This document shows positions 1-5,867 of a DNA stretch of 12,019 nt, in pieces. Origin of the DNA: Candidatus Nomurabacteria bacterium (GTDB lineage Bacteria; Patescibacteriota; Minisyncoccia; Phycocordibacterales; UBA1006). The position numbers and the translations under genes were made by a program. The notes beneath the pieces were generated by a model. The model searched no databases. It was given only the letters and a program-made list of their open reading frames with translations, and had not been told where the DNA came from. Location of the stretch: positions 1 through 12,019 of the forward strand of contig CALRGS010000012.1 of NCBI GenBank assembly GCA_943357975.1, in the 5' to 3' direction. Each line of letters opens with the position of its first letter. The first letter of the stretch is position 1.

Positions 1-495
1 TGTACCTCAGTTAAATGCGCTGGAAATAAAATTGATCGAGCCATTACTGATTATATTAAAAAACATTACAACCTTGCGATTGGTGATAGAACCGCAGAAC
101 GAATCAAAATTAAAATTGGTGCAGCTATTCCCCTTGAGGAAGAACTTGAATTGATTATCAAAGGTCGTGACTATGTCACAGGACTTCCACGTTCAGTAAA
201 AATTGCTACCAATGAAATTGTTCGCGCCATTGATGATGAGCTTTTAAAAATCATTGATGCTATCAAGGAGGTACTTCAAAACACCCTTCCAGAACTTGCT
301 TCGGATATTATTGATAATGGCATTGTTATGACAGGAGGGTCATCACAGTTGCGTAACCTTACGGATTTGGTATATCGTAAAACAGGAGTAAAAGCAGTGG
401 TAGCTGAAGACGCGCTCTTCTGCGTAGCGAAAGGGATCGGTCTCGCACTTGATCACATGGACACCTACAATCGCGCATTGTTGGCTAAGAAATAG
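1..495 (+). CDS. mreB: Rod shape-determining protein MreB, C-terminal part (5' end outside window)
   Basis: This is the last 164 residues of an actin-like MreB, open at the left edge of the window and ending in TAG at 493-495. MreB forms membrane-bound filaments that position the peptidoglycan synthesis machinery and maintain cell shape. The frame is open from base 1, well before the first in-frame ATG at 151. Visible family hallmarks are the stretch around GNKIDRAITDYI, the RTAERIKIKIGAA segment, the GRD...G.P motif, and near the C-terminus VMTGGSSQLRNL, which matches the actin-family adenosine-binding loop (usually LTGGGALL). Full-length MreB is about 330-345 aa, so roughly half is present. 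A terminator follows 16 nt after the stop, so this is the last gene of its transcription unit. Identity is confident. What lies upstream, often mreC or rod genes, cannot be seen. Confidence 0.95.
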   Translation, partial: CTSVKCAGNKIDRAITDYIKKHYNLAIGDRTAERIKIKIGAAIPLEEELELIIKGRDYVTGLPRSVKIATNEIVRAIDDELLKIIDAIKEVLQNTLPELASDIIDNGIVMTGGSSQLRNLTDLVYRKTGVKAVVAEDALFCVAKGIGLALDHMDTYNRALLAKK

Positions 496-511
496 GAGAT
501 AAAGAAATTCT

Positions 512-541
512 AAAGTTTTGGGTAATACCATAACTTTTTTT
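512..541 (+). terminator. Rho-independent terminator of mreB
   Basis: The arms AAAGTTTTGG (512-521) and CCATAACTTT (528-537) pair with one T-T mismatch around a 6-nt loop, and a run of T continues to 541. It sits 16 nt after the mreB stop codon. The T-run ends just before the -35 box of the next promoter. Confidence 0.75.
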
Positions 542-542
542 C

Positions 543-572
543 TTGCACAAGAGTCCCTAATAGTCTTATACT
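543..572 (+). promoter_or_regulatory. Sigma-70-type promoter downstream of mreB
   Basis: TTGCAC (543-548) and TATACT (567-572) are separated by 18 bp, a good match to housekeeping promoters. Transcription would start near 579. That leaves a leader of about 53 nt before the ATG at 632, with no Shine-Dalgarno sequence in it. It may serve the small ORF at 632 or a short untranslated RNA ending at the terminator at 821-850. Confidence 0.55.
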
Positions 573-631
573 TGGGTTCTATAAACAAGTAATTACGTCG
601 AAATTAACTCATAAATAACACCACACATCAT

Positions 632-793
632 ATGTATCAAGAAACTAATCAGTTAGTAACAAAAGGGGACATCAATGAACTGAAACAAGATCTTAAGACT
701 TTTATTATGGATGGATTTACAGCACTGAACGAAAAGATCGATCGAGTAGATGAAAAAGTTGATCGTATGTTGAGGATCGAGTCAGAGTCGTGA
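632..793 (+). CDS. Small coiled-coil protein, 53 aa, hypothetical
   Basis: An ATG-to-TGA ORF of 53 residues that I do not recognise as a named family. It is highly charged, and its second half (ALNEKIDRVDEKVDRM) has hydrophobic residues at heptad spacing, which predicts a short amphipathic helix or coiled coil. Small proteins with repeated LD.V-type heptads are common in Patescibacteria. Support for reality comes from position: it lies exactly between a sigma-70-like promoter at 543-572 and a terminator at 821-850, and nothing else is encoded there. Against it, there is no ribosome binding site, and it is the only ORF in the window ending in TGA. It could be a remnant of a longer coiled-coil gene or an RNA gene with a chance ORF. 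No function is assigned. Confidence 0.5.
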   Translation: MYQETNQLVTKGDINELKQDLKTFIMDGFTALNEKIDRVDEKVDRMLRIESES

Positions 794-820
794 AAAATGT
801 GGTAGAAAAAGGATTTAAAA

Positions 821-850
821 CAAAGGTCGCATGGTAGCGACTTTTGTTTT
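821..850 (+). terminator. Rho-independent terminator after the 53-aa ORF
   Basis: The arms CAAAGGTCGC (821-830) and GCGACTTTTG (837-846) form a continuous 10-bp stem with one G-U pair around the loop ATGGTA, followed by TTTT (847-850). The last T is also the first base of the TATAAT of the next promoter. Confidence 0.75.
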
Positions 851-855
851 ATAAT
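850..855 (+). promoter_or_regulatory. Consensus -10 box for the delta-prime-like gene (leaderless start)
   Basis: A perfect TATAAT lies 6 nt before the ATG at 862, so the first transcribed base should fall at or next to the A of the start codon. No -35 box is visible; the region upstream is the terminator hairpin. This argues for ATG 862 over the in-frame TTG at 844, which lies upstream of the -10 box. Confidence 0.55.
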
Positions 856-861
856 AACCCT

Positions 862-1524
862 ATGCTTTTGCCTCCACTCGAAAATTTCCCCCATGCGCTC
901 GTTATTACTGGCAACCGCCAGGCCAATTTGAGTGTGCTACACAAAGAACTTGCAGACCAGGACGTAACTATTTTTGATCAAGAATCTCTCAAGGTTGATG
1001 TGTTGCGCGATGAGATTATTACATTATTAACTACTCGAAAAATTTCTAATCAGCGGTTTGTAATCATTTCCGCAGACCAGTTTGGATTCGAGGCGCAGAA
1101 TGCGTTTTTGAAAAGCTTAGAAGAGCCTGAACAAGGAACGCATATTATTATCTTGATTTCTGATGAGAAGAAGCTTCTTCCGACCGTTCTTTCACGTGCG
1201 CAACTTATTCAAGGAGAACGTGCGATAGGCGAATCACGCCTTGAAGTGTCAGAATTTCTCAAGAAAAACCTTGCAGAAAAATTTACCTATATAGAAACGT
1301 GGACTAAATCTAAAAAAGACGAGGAGAACGTTTCCAAGACAGAGGTCATTCACTTTATTGATGCATTAGAAAAGCACCTATGGGAAAGCCCTTCTTTTAG
1401 AGCGGGTGACACGGATCGTGTGGCGGAGGCGTTCGCTGATATTCGACAAATGCGTGAGTATACAACGATCAGAGGAGCGTCCCACCGAGTCGTCTTGGAT
1501 TATCTTGCGATTATGCTATCATAA
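862..1524 (+). CDS. DNA polymerase III delta-prime (clamp loader)-like protein, shortened
   Basis: A 220-aa protein resembling the AAA+ core of clamp-loader subunits delta-prime and gamma/tau, which load the sliding clamp at replication forks. The diagnostic stretch is AQNAFLKSLEEPEQGTH (about residues 78-94), followed by IIILISDEKKLLPTVLSRAQ (95-114), the sensor-1/SRC region, here SRA. The N-terminus (HALVITGNRQ, 11-20) occupies the usual P-loop position but lacks the GxxGxGK signature, so it should not hydrolyse ATP; that is normal for delta-prime. The protein is shorter than E. coli HolB (334 aa) and lacks most of the C-terminal collar domain. The start at ATG 862 is chosen because TATAAT lies 6 nt upstream; a TTG at 844 would add six residues. 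It is the first gene of a cluster with frr 6 nt downstream. The family is fairly sure; the symbol holB is withheld because the protein is degenerate. Confidence 0.8.
   Translation: MLLPPLENFPHALVITGNRQANLSVLHKELADQDVTIFDQESLKVDVLRDEIITLLTTRKISNQRFVIISADQFGFEAQNAFLKSLEEPEQGTHIIILISDEKKLLPTVLSRAQLIQGERAIGESRLEVSEFLKKNLAEKFTYIETWTKSKKDEENVSKTEVIHFIDALEKHLWESPSFRAGDTDRVAEAFADIRQMREYTTIRGASHRVVLDYLAIMLS
1514..1522 (+). promoter_or_regulatory. Possible extended -10 promoter for frr
   Basis: TGCTATCAT (TG at 1514-1515, hexamer 1517-1522) lies in the last codons of the preceding gene and is followed by 8 nt and then the frr ATG at 1531. The spacing matches the other leaderless-looking starts in this window. 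Read-through from the upstream gene is the alternative. Confidence 0.35.
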
Positions 1525-1530
1525 CCATAT

Positions 1531-2073
1531 ATGGCATATAACTTTTCAATCCTCAAAGAAGAATTTTCAACAATCACTGAATGGCTTCAAAAAGAGTTTT
1601 CACAAATCTCTACAGGACGCGCAAATCCAGCACTCCTTGATTCTATTCAAGCAGAATCATACGGATCATTTCAGCCCATCAAAAATATTGCCTCGATCAC
1701 TGTAGAGGAGGCTCGAACGTTACGTATTTCTCCTTGGGACAAAGGAGCTATTAAAAGTATTGAAACTGCTATTCGGGACTCAGGACTACCGCTTTCTGTA
1801 ACAGGTGACAGTAGTGGAATTCGAGTATCGGTGCCACAGCTTACCGCAGAATCTAAATTATCATTGGTAAAATTATGCAAAGAGAAAATGGAGGATGCAC
1901 GCGTAAAGGTACGTCTCGCTCGCCAGGTTACTGATAAGAACATTGAAGAAACAGAGAAAGCAGAAGACGATGCATTTCGTGCCAAAGAAGACCTTCAGAA
2001 ACATGTAGACGAGGTAAATAAGAAGCTTGAAGAGCTCTTTACTAAAAAAGAATCTGATATTACTACCGTATAG
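1531..2073 (+). CDS. frr: Ribosome recycling factor
   Basis: A 180-aa protein matching RRF over its whole length (E. coli 185 aa). With EF-G it splits post-termination 70S ribosomes into subunits and releases tRNA and mRNA. Family landmarks are STGRANPALLD (27-37), the IASITVEEARTLRISPWDK segment (53-71), then AI..SGLPLSV, IRVSVPQLTAESK (97-109) and the basic stretch ARVKVRLAR (123-131), which corresponds to the conserved arginine-rich face near the hinge. The last 45 residues form the charged third helix of domain I. It starts 6 nt after the upstream stop codon and ends 1 nt before the rseP ATG, so translational coupling with rseP is likely. No Shine-Dalgarno sequence is present; a candidate extended -10 lies 8 nt upstream. 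There is nothing unusual in the protein itself. Identity is confident. Confidence 0.96.
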   Translation: MAYNFSILKEEFSTITEWLQKEFSQISTGRANPALLDSIQAESYGSFQPIKNIASITVEEARTLRISPWDKGAIKSIETAIRDSGLPLSVTGDSSGIRVSVPQLTAESKLSLVKLCKEKMEDARVKVRLARQVTDKNIEETEKAEDDAFRAKEDLQKHVDEVNKKLEELFTKKESDITTV

Positions 2074-2074
2074 T

Positions 2075-3160
2075 ATGTCTATAATCATTTTTATCATAAT
2101 CTTAGGAGTTCTAGTATTCGTTCATGAAATGGGGCATTTTTTGTTTGCAAAATTATTTGGTATTCGCGTAGATGAGTTTGGTATGGGATTCCCTCCACGA
2201 GCTCTGCGATTATTTAAAAAAGGCGAAACGGAATACACGTTGAACTGGATTCCATTCGGAGGATTTGTAAAAATACATGGCGAGGATTCATTGGATGCAG
2301 ATGATCCTGATTTTCATCGGAGTATGATGGCGAAAAAATGGTGGCAGCAGGTCATCGTCTTGATTGCAGGGGTTACTATGAATGTAATCCTTGCATGGTT
2401 TATTTTCGCTGGATTACTGATGGCCGGATCGCCAACACTGGCTTCGCAGACACAAGACCCTTCGCTTTTAAAAAATACACAACTCACGATCTTACAAGTT
2501 GCTGAAAAATCTCCTGCGGAATCTGCAGGGATTAAAGCAGGTGATACGATTACGAAAGTTTCAAGTCCGTCGGCAATTCTTACGAATGCAACTCCTGAAA
2601 GTTTTACAAAATTTATCCAAGCAACTAAAGATGGCGAAATGGTAACGGTTTCTATTGATCGAGGCAATGAACACCTAGACCTTGCTGCCTTGCCAGTAGC
2701 TGGTATTGTTGCTGATCACCGAGCCATTGGAGTGTCGGTAGATATGATTGGAATTGCTCCGGGGCTCTCATTTTTCAAAGCACTTAGCGAAGGGGCAAAA
2801 AGTACTTATTACGCGACTACAGGGACGTTTGTAGCATTTGGACATTTGGTTACAGGGAAAATCAGCCTCGAAACTATCTCTGGTCCTGTAGGACTCACTA
2901 AAATGGTGGGGGATGCTCAACGAATTGGATTCTCGTATGTAATACTCCTTACGGCAATTATTTCGATTAACCTTGCGGTAATTAATATTTTACCGTTGCC
3001 GGCACTTGATGGGGGACGTATTATCTTTGTTTTTATCGAGACGATTATCCGCCGTCCACTTCCTAAAAATTTTGTGCAGTGGACAAATGGAATTGGGTTT
3101 ATGTTACTTATTTTGCTCATGGTGGTGGTTTCGGTGAAGGATGTGATCAAATTATTTTAA
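2075..3160 (+). CDS. rseP: RseP-type site-2 membrane zinc metalloprotease
   Basis: A 361-aa intramembrane protease of the M50/S2P family (RseP/RasP), which cleaves transmembrane anti-sigma factors and remnant signal peptides. Visible features in order: transmembrane helix 1 (2-16) running into the zinc motif HEMGH (17-21); the conserved FGMGFPPR and IPFGGFVKIHGED segments (35-71); transmembrane helix 2 (about 92-115); a single PDZ domain (about 135-200); a GPVGL motif (270-274); helix 3 (about 283-305) ending in NILPLPALDGGR, where D312 supplies the third zinc ligand; and helix 4 (about 338-356). E. coli RseP is 450 aa with two PDZ domains; the one-PDZ form is usual outside Proteobacteria. 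The start at ATG 2075, 1 nt after the frr stop, places HExxH at the normal distance; an in-frame ATG at 2027 inside frr would add 16 polar residues and is rejected. The membrane anti-sigma candidate at 6504-7577 is a conceivable substrate (inference). Confidence 0.94.
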   Translation: MSIIIFIIILGVLVFVHEMGHFLFAKLFGIRVDEFGMGFPPRALRLFKKGETEYTLNWIPFGGFVKIHGEDSLDADDPDFHRSMMAKKWWQQVIVLIAGVTMNVILAWFIFAGLLMAGSPTLASQTQDPSLLKNTQLTILQVAEKSPAESAGIKAGDTITKVSSPSAILTNATPESFTKFIQATKDGEMVTVSIDRGNEHLDLAALPVAGIVADHRAIGVSVDMIGIAPGLSFFKALSEGAKSTYYATTGTFVAFGHLVTGKISLETISGPVGLTKMVGDAQRIGFSYVILLTAIISINLAVINILPLPALDGGRIIFVFIETIIRRPLPKNFVQWTNGIGFMLLILLMVVVSVKDVIKLF

Positions 3161-3162
3161 TG

Positions 3163-3193
3163 AAAAAGCCATCGTGTCACGCGATGGCTTTTT
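3163..3193. terminator. Bidirectional terminator between rseP and the 205-aa gene
   Basis: A perfect 12-bp inverted repeat, AAAAAGCCATCG (3163-3174) and CGATGGCTTTTT (3182-3193), with a 7-nt loop. The A-run and T-run flanks make it work in both directions. It lies 2 nt after the rseP stop codon and 15 nt after the stop codon of the convergent minus-strand gene. Confidence 0.9.
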
Positions 3194-3208
3194 ATGAAAC
3201 ATTACTTC

Positions 3209-3826
3209 TTACTGATGTTTCAGAAGTTTCTGTATGAGGATGCTTGTCTTTTTAGTAGATGGAAATATTTCTTTTTTTAAGTAATTAGAAATATCCTTAA
3301 ATGACACTCCTAATTCATCACGCATCAACATTTCGATGAGTATATTCCTTGGAATATGTACCCCGAAATAATTTTTTCCTAAATGAAATAGATGAGATGG
3401 TTCTAGTTGGTTTTTTAAATAAAGAGTTGAGTCAAAGATCCTTTCTTGATTTGATCCGTCATTTGTTTTTGCAATATTAAATGAATGCTGAACGGTTTTC
3501 ATGTAGAGTGATTCATTATAATTAACATGATATACGTCATAAAATCCAAAATAAAATTTAAACTCGCTATAATTTTTGGTTAATTTAAAAGAATTTGCGT
3601 AACATTGGCGTTGATGAAAGTAGCGCTTTTTCATAAAATCCCAGTAAGCGGATTCCATAGGTGGTCCTGAAAGTTTGTAATCGATAGTATTTCCTAATTG
3701 TTCAAAAAAATTAAGGTAATTTTTAAAAACAACAGACTGGTTGCGGACTGCTTGTTGTCGTAGTCTTACAAGAGGCGAGTCACCTGGTGAGTGGTTGACT
3801 AAGGTTCTGGTATTTCTAATACTCAT
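3209..3826 (-). CDS. Uncharacterised protein with candidate Cys-His-Asp catalytic set
   Basis: A 205-aa soluble-looking protein with no signal peptide or membrane segment, not a named family that I can assign with certainty. The middle contains QCYANSF (74-80), GFYDVYHV (94-101), QHSFNI (113-118), IFDSTL (130-135) and YFGVHIP (153-159). The order Cys, then about 40 residues to His in an HxFN or HAWN-like context, then about 18 residues to a DxT motif, resembles small papain- or transglutaminase-like proteins that carry C-N, HAW and D-T motifs. C75, H114 and D132 are therefore the candidate catalytic residues (inference from motif spacing). Its bases are visibly richer in A and T than its neighbours, which may hint at foreign origin. 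It stands alone on the minus strand, with its own strong promoter overlapping the uvrC start and a shared bidirectional terminator. The ORF is convincing; the function is tentative. Confidence 0.75.
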   Translation of the reverse strand: MSIRNTRTLVNHSPGDSPLVRLRQQAVRNQSVVFKNYLNFFEQLGNTIDYKLSGPPMESAYWDFMKKRYFHQRQCYANSFKLTKNYSEFKFYFGFYDVYHVNYNESLYMKTVQHSFNIAKTNDGSNQERIFDSTLYLKNQLEPSHLFHLGKNYFGVHIPRNILIEMLMRDELGVSFKDISNYLKKEIFPSTKKTSILIQKLLKHQ

Positions 3827-3831
3827 AATAT

Positions 3832-3860
3832 TTGTTTTTTATTTGAAAATACTATAGAAT
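3832..3860 (+). promoter_or_regulatory. Candidate uvrC promoter, leaderless
   Basis: TTGTTT (3832-3837), a 17-bp spacer and TAGAAT (3855-3860) lie 7 nt before the GTG at 3868; TATAGA (3853-3858) is an alternative hexamer. Either would place the 5' end of the transcript at or very near the start codon. It overlaps the -10 box of the divergent gene base for base. Confidence 0.45.
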
Positions 3861-3879
3861 ATCAAACGTGAAAAGTCAA
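3851..3879 (-). promoter_or_regulatory. Strong sigma-70-type promoter of the 205-aa gene
   Basis: Read on the minus strand: TTGACT (3879-3874), a 17-bp spacer and TATAGT (3856-3851). Transcription should start near 3844, giving a leader of about 18 nt before the ATG at 3826. The -35 box lies within the first codons of uvrC on the other strand. Confidence 0.7.
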
Positions 3880-5163
3880 GATTTGAAAAAACTTAATTTA
3901 CCAGATAAGCCTGGAGTATATTTCTTTATGGGCCCAACTTCGCAAAAAGCTTCGCGGGGCAAGCAAGAGATTTTATATATCGGTAAGGCTACCAATCTAC
4001 GTGATCGTGTACGTAGTTATTTTGCCAAGGATCTCATTGATACTCGAGGCCCAGGGATTTTAGACATGACTGTCCAAGCTCATACTGTTGAGTTCCAAGA
4101 AACAGATTCAGTCCTCGAGGCCTTAATCCTTGAAGCGAATTTGATCAAAAAACACCAACCCAAATACAACGTCAAAGAAAAAGATAATAAAAGTTTTAAC
4201 TGTATCGCAATCACGAGCGACCCTCTGCCAAAAGTTATTATCATTCGCGAACGAGAAACAAAGACACAAAAATTTAATGCGGTATTTGGTCCGTATCCTA
4301 ACGGAACACTGCTCCGTGATGCGTTGAAAATTATTCGAAAAATATTTCCATTCGTTGATGATAGTTCTGCCAAAAAAGACCAGCGAGAATTTTACAAGCA
4401 ACTAGGACTCACACCTTCACAAGAAAGTGAGTATTCAAAAAACATCCGAAACATTAAGCTGTTTTTAAGTGGCAAGAAAGGCAAAGTAATTACATCACTT
4501 GAAAAAGAAATGAAGTCATATGCAAAGAACCATGAATTTGAACTTGCAGAGATTGCGAAACGAAAAATATTTGCCTTGAATCATATTAACGATGTTGCGC
4601 TGATCAAGGATCCTACTACGCTGGATAACGAGCTGCGCGGGACAGCTAGGTTTCGAATAGAATCCTATGACATTGCACACCTAGCAGGTAAAAACACGGT
4701 TGGAGTTATGACGGTGGTAACCAGTGGTCGGGTAGACAAGGCGGAATATAGAAAATTTATCATTCGATCAGGTAAAGGGAATGATGATTATGGAAACCTT
4801 AAGGAGGTACTTACACGTCGCCTCAAACACCCAGAATGGACCCTACCTAACCTTATCGTTATCGATGGGGGACTTGGACAGTATAATGCGGCAAGAGAAA
4901 TTGTGGGGGGAATAGACCTCGTCTCGGTGATCAAGGATGAGCGACATAAACCAAAGGGGATTCATGGTAATCCAGAGAGTATTAAAAAGTATAAAAAAGA
5001 TATCTTACTTGCGAATAATGAGTCACATCGGTTTGCGATTACCTTCCATAAACAGAAGCGGGGTAAGGACTTTCTCAACGCTCCCGCCCGCTCTGCGAGA
5101 CGCCCTCTAAAAGAGGAGGTCAAAACCCTTGCAAAACTTGGCAAATTCAGTAAAATAGTATAG
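3868..5163 (+). CDS. uvrC: UvrABC excinuclease subunit C, short form without Fe-S cysteines or HhH domain
   Basis: A 431-aa UvrC, the nuclease that makes both incisions in nucleotide excision repair. The N-terminal GIY-YIG domain has GVYFF (16-20), ILYIGKATNLRDR (35-47) and the catalytic E89 in ILEAN. A UVR motif that contacts UvrB lies at about 209-240 (LEKEMKSYAKNHEFELAE). The RNase H-like domain keeps D268 (ESYDIAH), D333 (VIDGGLGQ), D357 (IKDERH) and H387 (ESHRFAI). Two things are missing. First, the region that normally carries four Cys binding a [4Fe-4S] cluster (after KIFPF, 158-162) reads QLGLTPSQE instead of a Cys-rich GRC..PC-like stretch, and the only Cys in the protein is C112. 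Second, the tandem helix-hairpin-helix domain is absent: E. coli UvrC has 610 aa, and this one stops about 44 residues after H387. The start is GTG at 3868, with a -10 box 7-9 nt upstream. Confidence 0.93.
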   Translation: MKSQDLKKLNLPDKPGVYFFMGPTSQKASRGKQEILYIGKATNLRDRVRSYFAKDLIDTRGPGILDMTVQAHTVEFQETDSVLEALILEANLIKKHQPKYNVKEKDNKSFNCIAITSDPLPKVIIIRERETKTQKFNAVFGPYPNGTLLRDALKIIRKIFPFVDDSSAKKDQREFYKQLGLTPSQESEYSKNIRNIKLFLSGKKGKVITSLEKEMKSYAKNHEFELAEIAKRKIFALNHINDVALIKDPTTLDNELRGTARFRIESYDIAHLAGKNTVGVMTVVTSGRVDKAEYRKFIIRSGKGNDDYGNLKEVLTRRLKHPEWTLPNLIVIDGGLGQYNAAREIVGGIDLVSVIKDERHKPKGIHGNPESIKKYKKDILLANNESHRFAITFHKQKRGKDFLNAPARSARRPLKEEVKTLAKLGKFSKIV

Positions 5164-5182
5164 GATTGTTCTTACCCAATCA

Positions 5183-5232
5183 GATACTCTCTTCAATGGA
5201 TTTGTTTACAAATCCCTTCGGGAGGGAGTGTC
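5183..5232 (+). other. Large nested RNA hairpin downstream of uvrC
   Basis: The outer arms 5183-5194 and 5221-5232 pair over 12 bp with three G-U pairs. Inside, GGATTTG (5198-5204) pairs perfectly with CAAATCC (5209-5215) around TTTA, leaving a small internal loop. A weaker hairpin, GATTG (5164-5168) with CAATC (5177-5181), precedes it. A T-rich run (5247-5252) comes 14 nt later. It could be the uvrC 3' end or terminator, a structured small RNA, or a dispersed repeat; the sequence alone does not decide. Confidence 0.45.
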
Positions 5233-5264
5233 GGTCAGGTATGAAATTTTTTCTAACTTGACTC

Positions 5265-5282
5265 GTCCGCCAGTTGGCGGAC
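5265..5282. repeat. GC-rich palindromic hairpin upstream of tRNA-Ala
   Basis: GTCCGCCA (5265-5272) and TGGCGGAC (5275-5282) form a perfect 8-bp stem with a 2-nt spacer (probably a 4-nt loop once the innermost pair opens). It is strikingly GC-rich for this AT-rich region and ends 4 nt before the tRNA. It looks like a REP-type dispersed palindrome; copy number cannot be judged from this window. Confidence 0.5.
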
Positions 5283-5286
5283 ACCT

Positions 5287-5359
5287 GGGCCCTTAGCTTA
5301 GTTGGTAGAGCGCCTCACTTGCACTGAGGAGGTCAACGGTTCGAATCCGTTAGGGTCCA
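5287..5359 (+). tRNA. tRNA-Ala (anticodon TGC)
   Basis: A 73-nt canonical cloverleaf. The acceptor GGGCCCT (5287-5293) pairs with AGGGTCC, with one G-U; the D arm is GCTT/GAGC; the anticodon stem CCTCA/TGAGG encloses CTTGCAC with anticodon TGC; the variable loop is 5 nt; the T arm AACGG/CCGTT has loop TTCGAAT; the discriminator is A. The gene does not encode the 3' CCA (the discriminator is followed by CACA), so CCA must be added by a nucleotidyltransferase. No intron is present. Confidence 0.96.
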
Positions 5360-5421
5360 CACAAAGGAACAATTATCCAACAGATCAAGTCCATCGCAAG
5401 GCTTTTTTTGTTGGAGTAACG

Positions 5422-5430
5422 TGGTATAAT
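5422..5430 (+). promoter_or_regulatory. Perfect extended -10 promoter of dsbB (leaderless)
   Basis: TGGTATAAT matches the extended -10 consensus TGnTATAAT exactly. The hexamer ends at 5430 and the dsbB ATG is at 5439, so transcription starting about 7 nt downstream leaves a leader of 0-2 nt. There is no -35 match at 16-18 bp, as expected for extended -10 promoters. Confidence 0.7.
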
Positions 5431-5438
5431 GGTTTTAT

Positions 5439-5867
5439 ATGCAAGACACACCCAAAACCTATTGGCTTTATATTGCATGGACGGTAACTATTGTCGCAGT
5501 GCTCGGAAGCTTATATTTCAGCGAAATACGACATTTTCCGCCATGTGTGCTCTGTTGGTACCAGCGAATTTGTATTTATCCGTTGACCGCAATACTCCTC
5601 GTGGGTATCTTAAAAAAAGACTCCCTGGTTCATTTATACGCACTCCCACTCTCGATTATAGGACTTATTATTTCGTTCTATCATAATCTACTGTATTACG
5701 AAATTATCCCAGAAGCACTGGCTCCTTGTGTAAATGGAATCTCATGTACCACAAAATATGTCGAGTACTTCGGATTTGTAACTATTCCTTTATTATCATT
5801 CCTAACCCTTGTCATTGTTACTTTTTCAGTAGTAATGTATACACGATCAACTAAAAAATATGCCTAA
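5439..5867 (+). CDS. dsbB: DsbB/BdbC-type membrane thiol-disulfide oxidoreductase
   Basis: A 142-aa integral membrane protein that re-oxidises DsbA and passes electrons to quinone. There are four predicted membrane helices, at about 8-27, 43-58, 66-86 and 111-134. The first extracytoplasmic loop carries the redox pair C36-V-L-C39 in PCVLCWYQR, the DsbB signature including the quinone-site arginine. The second loop carries C97 and C103 (APCVNGISC), the pair that contacts DsbA; the five-residue spacing and the GF.TIPLLSF sequence that follows resemble Gram-positive BdbC more than E. coli DsbB (176 aa). The gene starts at ATG 5439 behind a perfect extended -10 and has no Shine-Dalgarno. It overlaps dsbA by 8 nt, so the two are translated as a pair. 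The quinone step agrees with the type-II NADH dehydrogenase-like gene nearby (inference). Confident. Confidence 0.92.
   Translation: MQDTPKTYWLYIAWTVTIVAVLGSLYFSEIRHFPPCVLCWYQRICIYPLTAILLVGILKKDSLVHLYALPLSIIGLIISFYHNLLYYEIIPEALAPCVNGISCTTKYVEYFGFVTIPLLSFLTLVIVTFSVVMYTRSTKKYA

Noticed and set aside
791..805. Read-through of the TGA of the 53-aa ORF as glycine (genetic code 25)
   Set aside because: Read-through adds only a few residues before TAG, and no other gene in the window contains an in-frame TGA, so there is no support for recoding.
844..861. TTG start for the delta-prime-like gene
   Set aside because: It precedes the TATAAT at 850-855 and lies in the terminator arm, so it would not be in a transcript from that promoter.
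2027..2074. Upstream in-frame ATG that would extend RseP by 16 residues
   Set aside because: It lies inside frr and adds a polar Lys/Leu stretch before the first membrane helix; the ATG at 2075 places HExxH at the usual distance from the N-terminus.
5258..5286. TTGACT at 5258-5263 as a -35 box for tRNA-Ala
   Set aside because: The position 17 bp downstream (ACACCT) is not a -10 box, and the hairpin occupies the spacer.
5377..5414. CCAACA...TGTTGG pair with a T-run after the tRNA as a terminator
   Set aside because: The loop would be 26 nt and the T-run lies inside it, before the 3' arm, which is not terminator geometry.
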